64,000 nucleotides of DNA, taken from assembly GCF_002735905.1 (NCBI RefSeq), contig NZ_PEBD01000010.1, positions 806,001 to 870,000 of the forward strand. Direction: 5' to 3'. This stretch comes from Williamsia muralis. GTDB taxonomy: Bacteria > Actinomycetota > Actinomycetes > Mycobacteriales > Mycobacteriaceae. The notes below the pieces were generated by a model. It did no database searches and had not been told where the DNA came from. It saw only the letters and a list, made by a program, of their open reading frames with translations. Shown in pieces: positions 63,401 to 64,000 of this stretch; positions within the stretch are counted from its first letter, which is position 1; each line of letters opens with the position of its first letter. Made by a program: the position numbers and the translations under genes.

Positions 63401-64000
63401 CTCGATTTCTGGCGGGAGAACCTCGCCGGACTGCCCGAGGTCATCGGGCTGCCCACCGACCGCCCGCGTGCCAACACGCGCAGCGGTGTCGGGGCCAGCC
63501 ACCTGTTCTTCGTGCCGCCGGGCCTCCACAAGCGCGTCGTGGCGCTCGCCGGTGCCCACGGCCTCTCGAACTTCATGGTCATCCACGCCGCCTTGGCGGT
63601 GATGCTCGCCCGTTCCGGAGCAGACAACGACGTCGCCCTGGGCACTCCGATCGGCGGACGCGGAGCCCCTGAGCTCGACGCGCTGGTCGGCATGTTCGTC
63701 AACACACTCGTCTTGCGGACGCAGGTACCGCTGGACCGGACCGTCGCCGATTTCCTGACCGAGGTGCGCACACGGGATCTCGACGCCTTCGTCCACAGCG
63801 ATGTGCCCTTCGAGCAGATCGTCGACGCGCTCACCCCGCACCGGTCGACGGCCCATACCCCGCTCATCCAGGTCATCTTCGGGCTGAACAACAATGCGCG
63901 GCCGATCCTCGACGTGGAAGGCCTCACGGTGACCCCCGGTGCGGTGGACACCGAGTTCAGCAAGTTCGACCTCGCCTTCGAGTTCACCGAGCAGTGGGAC
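51404..64000 (+). CDS. Giant non-ribosomal peptide synthetase, 3' end beyond window
   Basis: At least 4199 residues in one uninterrupted frame from TTG 51404 (GGAG nine bases upstream). Domains by residue: C1 (15-430, HHIALDG), A1 (450-960), T1 (GGDSIMS, about 1005), E1 (1060-1515, HHLAVDGVSW), C2 (1545-1980, HHILLDGWSM), A2 (2000-2495), T2 (GGNSLVA), C3 (2600-3045, HHIVADGAS), a 95-residue adenylation-like insert (3059-3156), A3 (3180-3690), T3 (GGNSLSA), C4 (from about 3800, HHIASDGLSM) cut by the edge. An initial C domain usually loads a fatty acyl group, so a lipopeptide is expected, with a D-residue first. Substrate-pocket residues read by eye: A1 DVWSLALVH, A2 DALFVGGCF, A3 DMKNTGTAT. 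A3 is atypical: TSGSTGRPKP replaces the usual PKG. Confidence 0.93.
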   Translation, partial: MSAGRSDVPADAPGDPFELSAAQRGIWFAQQSLGEVAINIAQYVELVGPVDIDTLTRASQFVGREMGSGYLGLVETDGLPLQRVDGSIDDTIEFVDLVDSPDAETAAQTWMRDEYRRPIDLLRDRLTVSALLRISPDHYYWYIRTHHIALDGFGAMAMVTRIAEVYTALASGAEIPPAKGAALPEIIADERRYRESDRFVKDREYWAERTADLPAALSLSQQRAVPGEFSRLASSTLPDDTAALLDEAARDASGSSAPAVIAAFAAYLARMTDSEDVVLSLPVSARNTAKLRRAGGMVSNIVPMRLTVTPSTTIADLVRTVQTELTGALRRQLYRHEDMRRDIGQGTGQRGLFGPSVNLMMFHPVLQLGDVVGHLHVLTTGPVEDLSMNLYPGVQGSNLRVDFEANPQTYADEDLQRHHRRFTDFLAQMLRAAPETPVGALNLGSPAEIAATMVQWNSTEHPVASHDLIEMWNRQLAARPDAIAVVDGDRRFTFAEFDAWTNKLARHLIGVGVGPEVRVGVALRRSGEMLAALYAVLKAGGAYVPIDPDHPSSRISDVLQTAEPLCVFIADSDHAVVDLGATATVDLHELDLDSLPGGQVDDAERIAPLRPSSLAYVLFTSGSTGKPKGVAVPHRSVVNQLDWLAGHYEIGSNDVILQKTPTTFDVSVWELFAPTVGARLVIAEPDGHLDPEYLAGVIASEGVTATSFVPSMLQLFLGEIGRIEPGSLRLLLVAGEAFPAKLAAQSHQALPGVQIENLYGPTEFTVHATYSAVDAESVHTVPIGRAVWNCRAWVLDRRLRPCVIGAVGELYLSGAQVARGYLGRPDLTAERFVPCVFGPDGSVMYRTGDLVRWSADGSLEYVGRSDFQVKVRGLRIELGEIESAVLADDSVRETVVVVHHSTHGQRLVAYVVGSGIDTAQLMNTVRARVPEYMVPDAIVELPQMPLGASGKIDRKALPEPDFSAQTVTFRPPTTDKERAITDLVADLLGQPRVGLDDSFFGLGGDSIMSIQLVSRARAIGLHFSSREVFEHKTIGELAEVAREESSTLVAEELDGGGVGEVALTPIMSWMAQEPAAVGPYSQSIVVSAPEPFDVDVLRQALAGVRRHHDVLRSRLTFGDNGLRHVIAPAEDSSEVPVDEITVAASRGSSAFDDAMETAATAATDALDPETGRVMSVTVVEAPSGAGSERRLLIVLHHLAVDGVSWRILLPDLATAWAQISSGEPVALDPVGTSMRRWAHGLKELAGDPALLDELDHWRSVASAIDNPSLTVKPDRDLVRTLKHRELVLSPKLTDTLLTRVPQAFHGGVNDGLLAAFALAATHWLRGRGESATSLVVALEGHGREEELLPGADLSRTVGWFTTLYPVLLTTDGIDVDDALAGGQSAGSLVKAVKEQLATVPRRGVGYGLLRYLNDQGAEVLSDAPDPAITFNYLGRLAGTDGSGPWVPDGDKAIRGTRGAAVPVRTALDVNAMVTESASGPQLSATIDYPASVLDDESVDRLIELWHRALESIALHSVSPGAGGLTPSDLELVNVRQGQIDEIERRFDDIADIWPLTPLQNGLLFHAELAAGDVDVYAAQMVLDLSGVDPERMRRSAESLIARHPNLRSAFMTDSEGAAVAVIPSEAPTPWTDHDLTGLDPADREARLTELTHAERIMPFAMDRPPLIRFTLIRQGDSVHRFVVTLHHILLDGWSMPIFMTDLLAIYQAGGSAQTLISPRPYRNYLAWLQSQSPQESLAAWSGALDGIDEPTLLFPGADTHGAGQVPRQVDVVLDETLSTRLTEFVRESGVTVNNVLQTAWALVLARLTGRDDIVFGTTVSGRPPQVAGIESMLGLFINTLPVRIQLEAAADLGRLIKRVAQEQAELLDHHTVGLAEILGETDVDSLFDTMMVYESYPLDRTALTAAADIDGMRVDHADVLDATHYPLTLIAMSDPGLRLSAKYLPGIVEREQAEAILDMMVRVLEQVAADTGVRVGDVDILDADQRAELLGQSGVGTTGLATLPELLDAAVAAAGERDAAVSPAGSITYRELDERSNALARLLISRGIGPEQIVALGMGRSIDFMVGLWAVAKTGAGYLPVDMRYPAERIEHMLRDSAAVYGLSTSAWRTERPDTVEWLELDSDEAIAVVAEQSTAVLSDGERVAPIRVANTAYMIYTSGTTGVPKGVTVTHGGLSNLLHEQADRFVLTEHSRTLHFASPSFDASVLEVLLALANGSTMVIAPTEVYGGDELHDFLARYGVTHGFITPAALASVDPAGLDAFESVVVGGEACPPELVDRWAPGRRMFNGYGPTETTCFADIAGPMQPGERITIGSPVRGLTSLILDNRLQPVPVGVDGELYLSGPAMARGYHRRPSLSADRFIANPHGEPGARMYRTGDVVRWVRRDGRLEVEYIGRSDFQVKVRGFRIELGEVDAALAAHPGIDFAATSGAALPSGVTALVSHVLASQPLDAREIREFVGQRLPSHMVPSAIVFLDEIPLTRSGKLDRAALPEADLEALIGGGAEPSTDTERALVDIFAEVLGLPSIGVGDSFFDLGGNSLVATKAVARISSLVGRRVAVREIFENPTVESLAARLDQTDPGTAGKDATPALMPGIAGERPPLSLSQQAMWLLNRMDAGSPAYNIVLPLTLKGALDIGALRAAMGDVLERQQSLRTIFPDTPDGPYQRVLPLSEVAVDLEPVDVADTGAMFAAATEFAGNGFDVTAEPPVRARLLRSGDDHLLIVIVHHIVADGASMAPLARDLVIAYAARSSGSDPHFEALPLQYTDFAAWQRGVLGSPDDPATTAGKQLEFWRSTLAGVPEVIELPLDRPRPMRREMQGGAVPLEIPADIVGSLNELAQRNQASLFMVVHSLVATLLARLSNSDDITVGTPVGGRDHADLEPLVGMFVNTVVLRTRVDAGDRFGDLLSRVRAADLDAFANDDIPFENVVGALVPRRQSSHSPLFQVLLSFENNETARVDLPGLSVGVVSDMATGAKFDLTFTLDDKTVGETGERTLTGRITYASDVFDHDTVSTIAERLVILARAVAEDPAAVVGDVDILTDAERLDAEPAVEPEPTKYTARDLAALLAAAVDIDPDAVAVDHDGTRITYRDFNERFSQLSGPLTERGMDSDAIASVVLSGLVPTIMLAPEGFATVLDTVIADAARLVGGRSLERYRTTMAPAADSAAGPEQGLVATPLTEWDERVREHPGALAVRSPEASYTRLELDQSANRLARELMSRGIGPDDVVGLLTPRSANWVLGMLAAWKAGAAYLPLDPGAPAERAGSVIEDTGATVVVASQNAITDELRTRIATTGAVLIELGDSATEERLRRLDAAALPDRWTEPGAGSRLGYVITTSGSTGRPKPTLVPAAGLLNMWNWYRGQVTFGDGDTVLIASSPRFDMTQKNIWLALRVGGVIRLATEGFDPEEILGIIASEKIDLFNVAPSALELLVELDEHRVITTIENVTAGGEVLSPRAYRTLLGTDTHLLSTYGPTETAATSSATAVEMADHAPNVGDEARDIGPITLGRSIPNVTHKVLDGRLRPVPVGVVGELYIGGIAPARGYGGMFDTTAARFVADPYGKPGVRMYRTGDLVRRLPNGDAQFIGRSDFQVKVRGLRIELGEIESALTAIPGIRQAVVSAHGESSDRRLAAHVAGSADLDAGEIRAALGKVLPDYMVPEAIVILDALPLNPNGKVDRKALPEPEFGQTPEESFVAPRTPLEEIIAGVFADAVGAERISATASFFEQGGNSLSAARLATRLSDALGTAVGLRDVFEKQSPAELAELIEQRRTDGVVATGRAPARFVKPEGPTPERIPLSLAQQRLWFINRYDQESGAYNIPMTLLLTGDLDVEAMGAALVDLVERQQVIRTIYPESPEGPEQRIIPIMDALPPLRLDSIPQGEVWERLQAFARIGFDVTKTVPFRAALWRIEPESPKPGAAEEHLLVIVVHHIASDGLSMRPLATDLLTAYQARREGRAPGWAPLEVQYADFAIWQQQNFGSGAAPGSLATTQLDFWRENLAGLPEVIGLPTDRPRANTRSGVGASHLFFVPPGLHKRVVALAGAHGLSNFMVIHAALAVMLARSGADNDVALGTPIGGRGAPELDALVGMFVNTLVLRTQVPLDRTVADFLTEVRTRDLDAFVHSDVPFEQIVDALTPHRSTAHTPLIQVIFGLNNNARPILDVEGLTVTPGAVDTEFSKFDLAFEFTEQWD

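Noticed and set aside
1-64000. tRNA or rRNA genes, insertion sequences, phage genes or attachment sites.
   Set aside because: I looked for tRNA-like cloverleaf arms with CCA ends, transposase motifs and flanking repeats, and saw none that I could support by eye.

Overview
The window is high-GC actinobacterial DNA from the mycolic-acid-bearing group (Mycobacteriales). The str operon (rpsL, rpsG, fusA, tuf), a complete mycofactocin locus, kshB, wax ester synthases and Mce-associated proteins all point there. A Gordonia-like genome is my best guess, but that is inference. The backbone order (rpsL-rpsG-fusA-tuf, membrane protein, ferredoxin reductase, mftR, mftABCD...EFG) recalls M. tuberculosis Rv0682-Rv0697, with many genes inserted between the shared blocks.

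Layout. (1) 1-3383, minus strand: an alcohol dehydrogenase cut by the window edge, an aldehyde dehydrogenase, and a GAF/Fis-type regulator. (2) 3625-5312: a SulP anion transporter whose 5' end looks damaged. (3) 5639-10061: rpsL, rpsG, fusA and tuf, closed by a strong terminator. (4) 10155-21518: two paralogous 445-residue cytochromes P450, a SHOCT membrane protein, an unusual ClpP pair with a PopR/ClgR-like regulator, an amidohydrolase, two TetR regulators, menC and an acyl-CoA synthetase. (5) 21548-22161: a 72-bp minisatellite between convergent genes, then an amino acid permease and universal stress protein on the minus strand. (6) 24684-29070: four overlapping Mce-associated-type membrane proteins, a ferredoxin reductase and an AlkD-type glycosylase. 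(7) 29090-41179: kshB, mftR, an acyl-CoA dehydrogenase, mftABCD, a mycofactocin-type SDR, an alpha-methylacyl-CoA racemase, then mftEFG. (8) 41237-64000: two glycosyltransferases, two wax synthase/DGAT-like acyltransferases, a DrrABC-type exporter, MbtH, two small unrecognised proteins, and a giant non-ribosomal peptide synthetase (NRPS) that leaves the window after 4199 codons.

How the parts fit. MftA is matured by MftB/C/E/D and glycosylated by MftF to give mycofactocin, the redox cofactor expected to serve the SDR and the alcohol dehydrogenase at the left edge; MftG would reconnect it to respiration. KstR-like operator matches lie beside kshB and before the SDR, suggesting a tie to sterol or lipid catabolism. 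In the right third, a starter-type C domain, MbtH, DrrABC and acyltransferases suggest a secreted lipopeptide.

Most notable: a roughly 90-residue unit resembling the start of an adenylation domain occurs three times, as two free proteins flanking mbtH and once inside the NRPS. Also notable are a ClpP-like subunit that has lost two of three catalytic residues, the shared promoter motif of the two P450s, and the 72-bp repeat array.
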